64,000 nucleotides of DNA from Motiliproteus sp036964625 (GCA_036964625.1 JBALTG010000003.1:1-64000); one strand, 5' to 3'. Counted from the first letter of the stretch, positions 42,646-53,300 are shown. Numbers and translations are program-made. The notes: a model not told the origin generated them from the sequence alone.

Positions 42646-44505
42646 TTAACTCGCAAATTGATCTTGAGTAAGGTTGATACTGATCCGGATACAGAAGTTC
42701 TGCTCGGCATCGCGTAGCAGGGTCCACGCTCCATTCATCGCGTGGACGCGTTCAACCATGCCACTGAGGCCATAGCCGGACGCCTGTTCTAAACGTTGTT
42801 GGTCAAAGCCGATACCGTTATCGACGATCTCAAGCACTAACAGTTGCGGCTGTTGATTATCTGAGTCGATGCGCAGTCGCACCCAGGCCTGGCTGGCTTG
42901 GCTGTGTTTAAGGACGTTGGTCAATCCCTCCTGGGTAATTCTGAAAATATGTATAGCGATATGGTCCGCAAGTTCTGGCTGCGTTAGCGGTAAGTCGGTC
43001 GTTACCTGGATGCCGTGTAGTTTTAAATTGCTCACTGCCGGCATATGCCGGATAGCTTCGTAGAGCCCCAGGTCGTTAAGCGGCATCGGTCGTAACGACT
43101 TGATGCGGTTATAGACCACATCGGCCATCTCAGCGGCGTTCTGCTGAATCGATTCAGCACCTTTGAAGATAGGCTCGCCAGGCGCACTGGCTTTTTTGAT
43201 CAGATAACAATCGGTATTGATGACGGCCAGTGGCTGTCCGAGTTCGTCATGAAGCTCCTGGGCTAAGTATTTGCGCTCCTGTTCCTGTAGGTTGAAAAAT
43301 TGGTGCAGCAACTTGCGGTTACGGCTCAGCAGGCTCTGCTGTTGCAGGTGTGAAAGCTCAAGCAAACGCCGTTTTTCGACCAAGTTCTGTTCGGATGCTT
43401 GCAGTTCGCTGAGCATCCGGGCGACTTCATGGCTGAGTTGCTGAAACTCAAGGATCGGCCCGGGATTGAAGGGGTGAGTGTCGCGCTCGGCCGCGAGCGT
43501 GCGGAGCCTGTTTAGCGGTGTGAGTGTGAGTTTTAGGGTCAACAATACGACCAGCACAGCCAGTAGGATGGAGAGCACCGCGATGCTTGAGGTCTGTTTA
43601 ATAATCCCTTGTTGCAAGGTACGCATCACATCGGTCTGGAGTGCGCTGATTATGCGAACGTTTTTAACGTTGGTGTGCTCGAATGAGAGGTCGTGACTCA
43701 TTGCAATGATGCCCTGCTGCTTTAGCTTATGCAGTTTGCCTGGCTCCTTGGTGGCCTGTTCTAAGGCGCGATACTCGACGGATTTAGGCGTGGCGCTAGA
43801 GGCAATCAAGTGGTTCTGATGGGCGAGACCGAGCGCGAACGTTAGTTTTCCGCTGGCCCTTATGGTCTGATTGAGCAGTGAGAAATTGCCGCTGAGGACG
43901 ATGCCGCCATAGAGATGGCCGAGAATGTGGCCGCTTGGGCTGATCAGCGGTGCACGGGTTAGGAGCACGAGTGTCGGTTGCGCCTGGGGGGATTGAGTCA
44001 AGGGCGGGAGTTTAACCAGGTGCCATTCGTACAGCTCAGAATCAAATTGCTTGATCATCGTCATGCAGTCGAGCATTGCTGCAAAGAACGCCTGATGGGT
44101 GTTGTGGCATTGAGTGTCATTCTGGTTGCTGATGACGATGAAATCACTGGCTTCGACCTGGTTCTGCTCGGTGAGCAGGGTAAGAAAGGCCTGTTCAATG
44201 GTCTCTAGTGAGTCATTGCGATTAAAAGAGGTCAACTCTTCCTGTTGTGTCAGTCGCTTGAGTTCGTTGTTGACCAGCTTGAGCTGGCCGTTAAGTACCG
44301 TTTTAAAGAGCGCTTGGCTTTGTTCGAGGTTATGGCTGATATCCGTGTCGATAATCTCGTTGGCGATCCGGTATTGGCTCCATAAGTTAGCCCCGACGAT
44401 GATGCTAAAAGCGATTAGTATCGCCCCGCCCAATACGGTGAACAGCGACACCTTAGTCTTGGTAATAGGGCTGTTTTTGGTGGGGATTAGCGGTCTCTGG
44501 TTCAT
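42646..44505 (-). CDS. sensor histidine kinase: LuxQ-like periplasmic domain on a NarX-type kinase
   Basis: The 619-residue protein has a membrane span at about 21-40, a periplasmic domain at 41-305, a second span at about 306-327, a HAMP-like linker, a coiled stretch, HisKA_3 dimerisation (LAQELHDELGQPLAVI, H419) and a HATPase domain (N530 in TNVLKHSQ; DNGIGFD at 562-568; GYGLSGMVERV). The periplasmic part ends with LTRAPLISPSGHILGHLYGGIVLSGNFSLLNQ-like residues, matching the LuxQ sensor pattern (rRVPILDPSTGEVLG...vvLDNNFALM). Unlike LuxQ it has no receiver domain and uses a NarX/UhpB-type core, so its partner should be a NarL-type regulator, not seen nearby. Its ATG overlaps the luxP stop (ATGA). 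Confidence 0.82.
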   Translation of the reverse strand: MNQRPLIPTKNSPITKTKVSLFTVLGGAILIAFSIIVGANLWSQYRIANEIIDTDISHNLEQSQALFKTVLNGQLKLVNNELKRLTQQEELTSFNRNDSLETIEQAFLTLLTEQNQVEASDFIVISNQNDTQCHNTHQAFFAAMLDCMTMIKQFDSELYEWHLVKLPPLTQSPQAQPTLVLLTRAPLISPSGHILGHLYGGIVLSGNFSLLNQTIRASGKLTFALGLAHQNHLIASSATPKSVEYRALEQATKEPGKLHKLKQQGIIAMSHDLSFEHTNVKNVRIISALQTDVMRTLQQGIIKQTSSIAVLSILLAVLVVLLTLKLTLTPLNRLRTLAAERDTHPFNPGPILEFQQLSHEVARMLSELQASEQNLVEKRRLLELSHLQQQSLLSRNRKLLHQFFNLQEQERKYLAQELHDELGQPLAVINTDCYLIKKASAPGEPIFKGAESIQQNAAEMADVVYNRIKSLRPMPLNDLGLYEAIRHMPAVSNLKLHGIQVTTDLPLTQPELADHIAIHIFRITQEGLTNVLKHSQASQAWVRLRIDSDNQQPQLLVLEIVDNGIGFDQQRLEQASGYGLSGMVERVHAMNGAWTLLRDAEQNFCIRISINLTQDQFAS

Positions 44506-45653
44506 GGGTTGGAGTAACGAAATGCGGTGTTAGACAGCTGTTGGATCTGTTCGGCGCTGTGCTGCTGAGTCACCAGTACCATGCGGCCGGAGTAGATCTG
44601 CGGTACCGGGAGGCCTGTTTGATCATTGCAGATCGCCTCTGCCACGGCGACAGCCGCGTCATCATTCATGCGCATCACCGTCAGTGCCATCTCCTTACGG
44701 CGGATGGCGTCAAGCTCGGCCTGCCCGCCCCCCCAGCCATTCACGATAACCCGGCCTTTGAGGCCCTTCTCCCCGATCGCCTGGATCGCGCCAAGGGCCA
44801 CGTCGGTGGCGCAGGCGAAGATGATGCTGAGGTTGGGGTGCTGTTCCAGTAGTCGCAATGCGGCCAGGTGTGATGTCTCTACGTCCGACTTGGTGTAGTA
44901 ACTGGCGCTGAGTGTGCCCCCTCGCTCGCGCACAAGGTCGGCAAAGCTGCCGCCGCGCATGGTGCTGACGTAGCCGGGTTGACGGTACAGTAAGCCAATC
45001 GATTGCGGCTCGCGGGTTGGATTAAGCAACTCGTCGGCTAACAGTTTGGTGCCTAAAATATGATCGAAACCACTGTATAAAAGGGGTTGGTGCGAGGCCC
45101 AGTTTTTAACCGGGGTGGTGATATTGAGCAGGATTATTTTAGGCCGCTGACGCATCAGTAGCTGTTCGATCATTCGCTGCTGGCGTGGCTCGTCCAGCGT
45201 TAGAATTAGATAATCAGGGTCCGCCAGCAGCGCCTCGTTAATGGCGTGTTTCTGTTGTTCCATGCTGGCGTTGAAGGCGTAGGTTTGTTCCATAAACTGG
45301 TAGTTGAGGCCAAGGAGATCAAGTCTGAGGCTGAGTGCCCGCATGGTGCGGCGCCAATAGTCAGAGCGTTGTTTTCCCGGGTACACCGCGGAGATTTTGA
45401 TCGGCTGATCATGGCTTTTTTTCAGAGGTAGGGCGGTGCCCTCGACCTTGGCTGCAAACGCTTGCATCCGGGTCTCTTGTTCAGGATGGAGCTGAATGAA
45501 TTGCTCTATGGTTAAATATCCGCTGCCGCTGCCGCCAGCATGGGCGGCGCTGTTGATAAGTGCCCAAAGTGCCCAAAGCAGTAGAAAGCTGGGTAACTTA
45601 CGGGGTAAGCGGTACCTGCCGATTGTGGTGAAGAGAGGTAAGAGTGCTGGCAT
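44502..45653 (-). CDS. luxP: LuxP-like autoinducer-2 binding protein
   Basis: The ATG at 45653 gives a 383-residue protein with a signal peptide (hydrophobic core FLLLWALWALINSAAHA after a basic lead); starts up to 45752 are possible. The mature part aligns with Vibrio LuxP from the start (GYLTIEQFIQLHPEQ) to the end (AFRYSN). The known AI-2 contact residues are all kept in matching motifs: Gln, Ser and Trp in KQRSDYW; Asn in LNITTPV; Arg in TMRGGSF; Thr and Asp in CATDVALG; Trp in NGWGGG; Arg in VMRMNDD. It should bind AI-2 (borated form in Vibrio) and signal to the kinase encoded downstream. Confidence 0.92.
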   Translation of the reverse strand: MPALLPLFTTIGRYRLPRKLPSFLLLWALWALINSAAHAGGSGSGYLTIEQFIQLHPEQETRMQAFAAKVEGTALPLKKSHDQPIKISAVYPGKQRSDYWRRTMRALSLRLDLLGLNYQFMEQTYAFNASMEQQKHAINEALLADPDYLILTLDEPRQQRMIEQLLMRQRPKIILLNITTPVKNWASHQPLLYSGFDHILGTKLLADELLNPTREPQSIGLLYRQPGYVSTMRGGSFADLVRERGGTLSASYYTKSDVETSHLAALRLLEQHPNLSIIFACATDVALGAIQAIGEKGLKGRVIVNGWGGGQAELDAIRRKEMALTVMRMNDDAAVAVAEAICNDQTGLPVPQIYSGRMVLVTQQHSAEQIQQLSNTAFRYSNP

Positions 45654-45833
45654 TGTTCGCGTTACTTTCAATGTATTATCAAAGCGCGATAATACCCTGT
45701 GTTGGATGTCATGTCTTGGCATGGAGTCGGTAGGGTGCCAATATAACCGCATGATTTGCCGCCTGACGTCGGCAGGCTAGCGTGCCCGGGACGGGTGATG
45801 CAATCAGTGTAAATGGGTTTTTAAGGAGCAGTG

Positions 45834-46604
45834 ATGGACGCGAACTTTTGGCAGCAACGTTGGCAGCAACAGCAAATTGGATTTCATCAGCAGCTGGTTA
45901 ACCCGCTATTGAGTGGTTACTGGTCTGAATTAGGGTTGCGTCCGGAGGCGCGAGTGTTGGTGCCGTTGTGCGGTAAGTCGCGGGATATGCTCTGGTTGCT
46001 GGACCAGGGGCATTCGGTGGTCGGGGTTGAGCTTAGCGAGGTCGCTGCGCAGGCGTTTTTTACTGAAAATAAGTTGCAATCGTCTGCTTGTCAGCAAGCG
46101 GGTTTGCAGGGATGGCAGGTCGACGCACTTACGCTATTGTGCGGTGATTTTTTTGCCTTAACCCTTAGTCCTGAAGCCTTGGATCCTGAAAACCTGGCCC
46201 TTGAAACTCTTGGTCTTGAAACCCAGGGCTCTGAAAAGAGTACCGAAGGCGCTGTTGCAGGCAAGGCGGAGGAGATGTTTGATGCGATCTATGACCGAGC
46301 GGCCTTGATCGCGCTACCGCCATCGATGCGTACCGCTTACGTCGATAAGCTGCTCAGTGTGCTGCGCCCGGGAGGGCAGCTGTTGTTGATTACGCTGGAG
46401 TATCCTCCCGAGATGCACCAGGGGCCGCCGTTTTCGATCGCTGAGGAGGAGGTCTGTGCGCGCTTTGGTGATCGTTTTAGTGTTGAAAAACTAACCAGCG
46501 AAACCCTGACGCGTGAACATGAGGATTTTAGTCGTCGAGGGTTGCTGGGGTCACAGGAGACTGTTTACCGGTTGCGATGCCTTGATAATCCCGCGGATAG
46601 CTAA
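45834..46604 (+). CDS. tpm: thiopurine S-methyltransferase family protein
   Basis: The ATG at 45834 (AGGAG upstream) starts MDANFWQQRWQQQQIGFHQ, the TPMT signature, followed by RVLVPLCGKSRDMLWLLDQGHSVVGVELS (SAM-binding). At 256 residues it is about 38 longer than typical bacterial Tpm. The excess is a low-complexity insertion (LSPEALDPENLALETLGLETQGSEKST and on) built of imperfect CTTGAAA-type DNA repeats, placed before the DAIYDRAALIALPPSMR motif. The enzyme methylates thiols, selenium or tellurium compounds. It is divergent from luxP. Confidence 0.93.
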   Translation: MDANFWQQRWQQQQIGFHQQLVNPLLSGYWSELGLRPEARVLVPLCGKSRDMLWLLDQGHSVVGVELSEVAAQAFFTENKLQSSACQQAGLQGWQVDALTLLCGDFFALTLSPEALDPENLALETLGLETQGSEKSTEGAVAGKAEEMFDAIYDRAALIALPPSMRTAYVDKLLSVLRPGGQLLLITLEYPPEMHQGPPFSIAEEEVCARFGDRFSVEKLTSETLTREHEDFSRRGLLGSQETVYRLRCLDNPADS

Positions 46605-46643
46605 TCCCAAGAACCGCTAATCCCAAGAACCGCTAATCCCAAG
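46600..46643. repeat. 2.75 copies of a 16-bp tandem repeat
   Basis: GCTAATCCCAAGAACC at 46600-46615 and 46616-46631, then a partial copy to 46643. It starts at the stop codon of the TPMT gene. Confidence 0.95.
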
Positions 46644-46760
46644 GGCGGCCAGGCGTAGCTGGCTACAAATTCAGCGCGGTTATTTTCGCGTGGGGATGTG
46701 CCTTGGGTGTGAACCGGTTATAATCACCGGTTGTATTGTCACTGTGAGATTTAGTAATCA

Positions 46761-47105
46761 ATGCCTATCTACGAATATCGCTGTGGTGAGTGCGGCCACC
46801 AGCTTGAAGCCCTGCAGAAGATGAGTGAGCAGCCGTTGCTTGATTGTCCTGTCTGCGCCAAGCCTGCACTGGACAAGCTGATCTCGGCCGCAGCATTCCA
46901 TCTAACGGGTAGTGGCTGGTACAAGACTGATTCTAAAGCCGACGCGAAGAAAAATCCTGCCGGTGGCGGTAAGTCCGCCAGCCCTGCCGCTACGTCTAGT
47001 CCGGCAGCGGATACCCCGACCAGCACTGCGACGGCAGCTAAGTCCGGTACTCAGTCAACGACTAAGCCCGTGACTAAGACCGGTAAGGCTGCTGCGAGTA
47101 ACTAA
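46761..47105 (+). CDS. FmdB-family zinc-ribbon protein
   Basis: The 114-residue protein has the FmdB regulatory domain: PIYEYRCGECGHQLEALQKMSEQPLLDCPVCAK with two CxxC zinc-binding pairs and LISAAAFHLTGSGWYKTD. The C-terminal half is a Ser/Thr/Ala/Lys-rich disordered tail. It lies upstream of aspS, the common arrangement in pseudomonads and relatives. Function in this setting is unknown. Confidence 0.92.
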   Translation: MPIYEYRCGECGHQLEALQKMSEQPLLDCPVCAKPALDKLISAAAFHLTGSGWYKTDSKADAKKNPAGGGKSASPAATSSPAADTPTSTATAAKSGTQSTTKPVTKTGKAAASN

Positions 47106-47214
47106 TCTCGGCCGCGCTCGCAACGCCTCGCCAGTGCGGGGCGCTGTTGGTTTTAGCCGTTTAAGAATTTAACCGATAACGCTTTAGCCGTTCAGCCGAT
47201 AGGCCGCTCGACTC

Positions 47215-47244
47215 TTTAACCGTGTAACGTTTAACCGTGCAACG
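47215..47244. repeat. two copies of a 15-bp repeat upstream of aspS
   Basis: TTTAACCGTGTAACG (47215-47229) and TTTAACCGTGCAACG (47230-47244) are in tandem with one difference. Weaker TTTAACCG and TTTAGCCG copies precede them. Confidence 0.85.
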
Positions 47245-47288
47245 GGGCGTTAGTTTACTTTTTAGCATTTGGATAACAGGAACAAACT

Positions 47289-49061
<1,773 letters not shown>

Positions 49062-49125
49062 GTGTGACCCTGTCTTGAGCGCTACGGCGGGTGCTACCCG
49101 TCGCATAACGTGTCTGGAGTGATTT

Positions 49126-49162
49126 AAAAACCGTGGCTTGTTTTCAGAGTCGCGGTTTTTTT
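49126..49162 (+). terminator. rho-independent terminator of aspS
   Basis: AAAAACCG (49126-49133) pairs with CGGTTTTT (49153-49160), extended by TGGC/GTCG with GU pairs to about 12 bp, followed by a run of seven T. The hairpin overlaps the first codons of a longer frame for the next gene, arguing for a later start there. Confidence 0.85.
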
Positions 49163-49186
49163 ATCGCTGTTGCAAAGGAGCTAAGG

Positions 49187-49774
49187 TTGTTAACGAAGAA
49201 GCTGTACAGCGATGAGCTGGTTGAATTGGCCAATCAGGCCTGGATCTTAAATGTAGCGCTTGCCGAGCTGCATCGCTTTGATGCCAGAATTACTGCTCAC
49301 CTACTGGCAGAGCCGGTAACGGCTCTGCAGTTAGCGCATGATCGCGACGACACGTTAAGCCCTGCGATCAGTCGCTTGAAAATCCGTCTGGATGCATTGC
49401 TGAGCAAATGGCAGCGGCGCATTGTGCAGGAATCTCCGGAGCTGGTATCGCTGGTGATTTCTGCCGAGCCCTGGGGCTGTCGCCTGGAGGTACCCGACGC
49501 GATCCGAAAGCAGATCCAGATCGAATCTGCGGGAGATATGCCACTTGCGGATGCAGAGATGCTTGCGGCTGGCAATCCGGAGGTTTTTTACATCTTTTGG
49601 ACACAAAGTAACAGCGCTGAGGATCCGTTTGAAAGGGTCAGCGTGACCGGTTTTAGTGGCATCGAATTAAATACCGCTAAGATGTGGTGGAGCTGGTGCC
49701 TTGATAGCCCGTGGCCGCTGAGTCGGTTACAGGTCACCCGCGCAAACCTGTGGCAGGTAGATCGCTGCTATTAA
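49187..49774 (+). CDS. hypothetical protein (195 residues)
   Basis: I choose a TTG at 49187, with AAGGAG eight bases upstream; the frame open from 49133 would begin inside the aspS terminator. The protein is soluble, with an N-terminal helical region (LYSDELVELANQAWILNVALAELHRFDARI) and a C-terminal part with several Trp (MWWSWCLDSPWPL...LWQVDRCY). I do not recognise a family. It is followed by two 52-bp repeats and converges on menE. Confidence 0.65.
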   Translation: MLTKKLYSDELVELANQAWILNVALAELHRFDARITAHLLAEPVTALQLAHDRDDTLSPAISRLKIRLDALLSKWQRRIVQESPELVSLVISAEPWGCRLEVPDAIRKQIQIESAGDMPLADAEMLAAGNPEVFYIFWTQSNSAEDPFERVSVTGFSGIELNTAKMWWSWCLDSPWPLSRLQVTRANLWQVDRCY

Positions 49775-49822
49775 CTGCGGCCGCTGTTGGCTTGAACCCC
49801 GGTCTAAAACTGTGGCTCGGCT

Positions 49823-49926
49823 GAAAATTGCTCCTGCATTTTAGGCACTTCCCACATTTCCTTGTGGGTCGACCGAAAATTGCTCCTGCATTTTAGGCAC
49901 TTCCCACATTATCCTTGTGGGTCGAG
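49823..49926. repeat. two tandem 52-bp repeats with internal hairpins
   Basis: GAAAATTGCTCCTGCATTTT opens each copy (49823 and 49875). Both continue TAGGCACTTCCCACATT and close with CCTTGTGGGTCGA; CCCACA and TGTGGG form a hairpin. They differ by one inserted A. They lie between the convergent hypothetical gene and menE, where they could end transcription from both sides. GTCGAAAATTGCT also occurs at 1687-1698. Confidence 0.92.
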
Positions 49927-49933
49927 TTTATTC

Positions 49934-51388
49934 CTACCGGTTTAGCTTGGCGGCTAGGCGTATCAGTTCTGCGCGGCTGGTTTTGAGGGCTGTTGTTGGA
50001 GCCGGTAAGGGCAGGTAACGGATAGGTATCAGGTAGCCTGGCAGGCGTTGGCGTAGCCAGGATTCTAGCTGGACGGTATCGATGCTGGATAGGGTGCTGA
50101 TAAAGGCGACAGGGCGCTGACCATAGCGGGGATCAGCAACCGGTACCACAAAGCACGCCGCTATGCCTGGGTACGCAGCCAGCGTCTGTTCGATCATTTC
50201 GGGTTGAATGTTCTCGCCCCCGGAGATGAACTGGTTGTCCAAGCGCCCGCAGATAGTTAAGTGCTGCCGTGCATCAAACTGTCCTAAATCCCGGGTGTTA
50301 AACCAGCCTTGATTATCTAGGGGGCGGTGATACTGGCCATCGCGGTAATAACCCAGAAACAGCGACTCACCCTTGACCAGGATTTCATTCTCGGCGGATA
50401 GCTTCAGCTGACAATGCGGCAGTAACGTTGCCAGTCGTCCCGAGGGGCAGAGTGGCCCCGTCATCACCTGGGAACTCATCTCGGTCAGGCCGTAGCTGAT
50501 CCAGCTCTGCACGGGCTGCTGTTGCAGCCAGGTCAGCAAGGCGGGTGGAATGACGCCGCCCCCGACAAGCAGCTGTCGTAGCGCGCTGTCGGAAAAACTG
50601 AAATTAGCGTGCTGCAGTCGCAGCAGTTGCGTGGAGACTGCCGACAGGTGGGTCAGACGGGGCTCTCTGAGCAGCTGCTGCAGCGATTCATCCGCGGCAG
50701 GGATGATCAGGCATGCCCCCGCCAGAAGCGCGCGGAACACCGTGGCTTGGCCGCCGATATGATACAGCGGTAACGCCAGTGCCCAGCCATCACCGGGCTG
50801 CAGTGGGATCAGTGCACGGCTGCCCTCCGCACTGGCAGCATGGTTACGGTAGCTGTGCAATGCCAGCTTGGGGGTGGCGGTGGAGCCGGACGTTAATACG
50901 CCACTCAGGGGCGCTTGCGGATTGCCGATCCGGATAGGCTCTATCGGGGGCTGGTCGGTTATGGATGTTGTAGGGGGCTTGGCGAGTGTGTTGAGATCGA
51001 GTCTGCGACAGCGCTCTGGCAGCAGGGTGCAGTCGGTAACGTTTCCGCTGTCATCGATAACCCCGTCCGCATTACAGCGCTTAAGTAATTCGAGCTGTTG
51101 GGCCGCAGGAAAGGCGGGATTGATCGGGATTAGGACACATCCCAGCCGCAGGCTCGCAATGAGCAACCGTATCAGTTCGGCTTTGTCATGAGTCACCAGC
51201 AGCAGGTGTTGGCCTGGCTTGACGCCCTGTTGCTGGAGCCAGTGGCGGCGCTGTTCGACCTGGAAATGCAACTGATCGTAGCGGCATAGGCGCGATTGGC
51301 CATCCGCCAGGCGCTCGACCAGCGCGATCGCCTCGGGGCGTTCCAGAGCGTGTTGTGCCAGCGGGCAGGTTGTTCGGGGGGCAGTCAT
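49934..51388 (-). CDS. menE: o-succinylbenzoate-CoA ligase
   Basis: The ATG at 51388 gives 484 residues; a GTG at 51406 would add six. It is an ANL-family enzyme: the P-loop-like SGVLTSGSTATPKLALHS, then SYGLTEMSSQV, then FNTRDLGQF and GRLDNQFISGGENIQPEMIEQ, and a C-terminal Lys near PAPTTALKTSR. It makes OSB-CoA in menaquinone synthesis. It is the last gene of menFDBCE, 28 bp after menC by this start. The body is on the short side, as usual for MenE. Confidence 0.93.
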   Translation of the reverse strand: MTAPRTTCPLAQHALERPEAIALVERLADGQSRLCRYDQLHFQVEQRRHWLQQQGVKPGQHLLLVTHDKAELIRLLIASLRLGCVLIPINPAFPAAQQLELLKRCNADGVIDDSGNVTDCTLLPERCRRLDLNTLAKPPTTSITDQPPIEPIRIGNPQAPLSGVLTSGSTATPKLALHSYRNHAASAEGSRALIPLQPGDGWALALPLYHIGGQATVFRALLAGACLIIPAADESLQQLLREPRLTHLSAVSTQLLRLQHANFSFSDSALRQLLVGGGVIPPALLTWLQQQPVQSWISYGLTEMSSQVMTGPLCPSGRLATLLPHCQLKLSAENEILVKGESLFLGYYRDGQYHRPLDNQGWFNTRDLGQFDARQHLTICGRLDNQFISGGENIQPEMIEQTLAAYPGIAACFVVPVADPRYGQRPVAFISTLSSIDTVQLESWLRQRLPGYLIPIRYLPLPAPTTALKTSRAELIRLAAKLNR

Positions 51389-51416
51389 AAAAGGCTCACA
51401 GGTCACAGCTCACAGA

Positions 51417-52412
51417 TTAGCTACGCCACAAACAGGTCAGATCATGCGGCGTCAAGGTGGGTTTGGCCGGATCGCCGCCGCGTAGCAGATTGCGACTAAA
51501 AGCCCTCGCGGTATCCAGGCCGGGTGCTTCGGCGGGGGTCAGCTGGGTCGCCAGCGCCGCGATCTGGGCCAATCCCAGGCTCGATTCATAACTGCTGCTG
51601 AGGATGACGCGTACCCCCCGTTTCTGCCCGAGTTCAATCCAGTCACGAAGCTGCTGCAGCGATCCGGTCAGGCTGGGTTTGAGGATCAGTGCGGCCAGTG
51701 CAGGGTGCTTGGGGAGGATAAAGCCAGGAAGGCGCAGACTTTCATCCAATGCCAACGCCACGCCGGTCTGTTCCGTGAGCTCGAGCGATTGCTGCAGGTC
51801 GCGGCAGGGCTCTTCTAGATAGTCGATCGTGGCCCGCGGAATCGCGGTTAGAAATTGCTGTGCCTGCTGCAGAGTCCAGCCTTGATTGCAGTCGATCCGT
51901 AATCGTAGCTCAGGTGTTTCTCGCAGCAGCGCCTGAACTAGCGCGATCTCCCGAGCCAGTGATCGACGCGCCAGTTTTAATTTGAGGCTAGCTGGTTGCT
52001 GGGTTGTTGCCAGACACCTCCACTGTTGCAGCATCGCCTCGGGTTCGTCCTGCAGCAACGGGTAGCTGACGGGCGTACCCGGCTCGCTGAGCGGGCCTTT
52101 GTCTAGTTCGTGCAGGGCGCAGCTAAACCCAAATCGAGCGCTGGGACTGAGGACCGGGATCGGATCTGTTGCGGAACCGTTCAGCCAGGCTTTCGCCTGG
52201 GTAATCAGATCCTGTTGGCTCTGGGCTAGTGTTTCAATGCTGAAACCGGGCAGTGGCGCGGCTTCACCCCAGCCACTCCGGTCCGATCCCTGGTCTAAGC
52301 GTAACAGCAGTCCCTCGCGCTGAGCGAGCATCACCCCCGCACTCCGGATCGGAGAGGTTAGCGGGATACAGTAGGCGTAGATCGCCGCCCCGCGCTGGTT
52401 TTGGTTGCGCAT
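51417..52412 (-). CDS. menC: o-succinylbenzoate synthase
   Basis: The 331-residue enolase-superfamily protein has the MenC catalytic residues in SLKLKLARRS (Lys of KxK), RIDCNQGWT (metal Asp), DYLEEPCRD (Glu), LALDESLRL (Asp) and LKPSLTGSL (Lys). It dehydrates SHCHC to o-succinylbenzoate. The gap to menB is 33 bp. Confidence 0.95.
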   Translation of the reverse strand: MRNQNQRGAAIYAYCIPLTSPIRSAGVMLAQREGLLLRLDQGSDRSGWGEAAPLPGFSIETLAQSQQDLITQAKAWLNGSATDPIPVLSPSARFGFSCALHELDKGPLSEPGTPVSYPLLQDEPEAMLQQWRCLATTQQPASLKLKLARRSLAREIALVQALLRETPELRLRIDCNQGWTLQQAQQFLTAIPRATIDYLEEPCRDLQQSLELTEQTGVALALDESLRLPGFILPKHPALAALILKPSLTGSLQQLRDWIELGQKRGVRVILSSSYESSLGLAQIAALATQLTPAEAPGLDTARAFSRNLLRGGDPAKPTLTPHDLTCLWRS

Positions 52413-52445
52413 CTTAGAGGCTATCCCTTTTAGTTGTTATCTGGC

Positions 52446-53300
52446 TCAGGGTGAGCGTTTGAATTTAGTAAATTCCGGGCGGCGTTTCTCAACGAAGGCG
52501 TTGCGGCCCTCCTGGGCTTCTTCGGACATATAGAACATCAGGGTGGCGTTGCCCGCCAGCTCTTGCAAGCCGGCCTGGCCATCGCAGTCGGCGTTCAGCG
52601 CGGACTTGAGGCAGCGTAGCGCCAGGGGTGAGTTTTGCAACATCTCCCGGCACCAGCGTACCGTTTCGGTTTCCAGTTCTGCCAGCGGCACCACGGTATT
52701 GACCAGCCCCATATCTAGGGCTTTGGCGGCGTCGTACTGGCGGCACAGAAACCAGATCTCGCGGGCTTTTTTCTGGCCGACGATACGCGCCAGATAGCTT
52801 GAGCCGTAGCCGCCATCGAAGGAGCCGACGGCTGGCCCGGTCTGGCCGAATACCGCATTGTCTGCGGCGATGGTCAGGTCACAGACCAGATGCAGCACAT
52901 GCCCGCCACCGATCGCATAGCCTGCCACCATGGCTACTACCGGCTTGGGGCAGGTGCGGATCTGGCGTTGCAGGTCGAGTACGTTGAGGTGCTCGGTACC
53001 TTCGCCATCGCTATAGCCCGAACTACCGCGAATGCTCTGGTCGCCGCCGGAGCAGAATGCTTTGTCGCCCGCGCCGGTCAGAATTACCGCGCCGACCTCG
53101 CTGTCGTAACGGGCATCTTCAAGCGCCTGCTGCATCTCGCGCACGGTCTTGGGTCGGAACGCATTGTGGACTTGAGGGCGGTTGATGCTGATCTTGGCGA
53201 TCCCTCCGGCCTTGTGGTAGAGAATATCTTCGAAGCGCTCGCTGTGATCCTGCCAGTGGATCGGCGCACTCAGTTGTTGTTCGGTCAATCCGTATTTCAT
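52446..53300 (-). CDS. menB: 1,4-dihydroxy-2-naphthoyl-CoA synthase
   Basis: The 284-residue crotonase-fold protein reads closely as MenB: FEDILYHKAGGIAKISINRPQVHNAFRPKTVREM, GDKAFCSGGDQSIRG, GYAIGGGHVLHLVCDLTIAADNAVFGQTGPAVGSFDGGYGSSYLARIVGQKKAREIWFLCR in segments. It closes the second ring of the naphthoquinone. The gap to menD is 47 bp, with no room for menH, which often sits there. Confidence 0.97.
   Translation of the reverse strand: MKYGLTEQQLSAPIHWQDHSERFEDILYHKAGGIAKISINRPQVHNAFRPKTVREMQQALEDARYDSEVGAVILTGAGDKAFCSGGDQSIRGSSGYSDGEGTEHLNVLDLQRQIRTCPKPVVAMVAGYAIGGGHVLHLVCDLTIAADNAVFGQTGPAVGSFDGGYGSSYLARIVGQKKAREIWFLCRQYDAAKALDMGLVNTVVPLAELETETVRWCREMLQNSPLALRCLKSALNADCDGQAGLQELAGNATLMFYMSEEAQEGRNAFVEKRRPEFTKFKRSP

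Noticed and set aside
49133..49186. An earlier start for the hypothetical gene at 49187
   Set aside because: These codons lie in the aspS terminator hairpin and T-tract; the TTG at 49187 has a good ribosome site.
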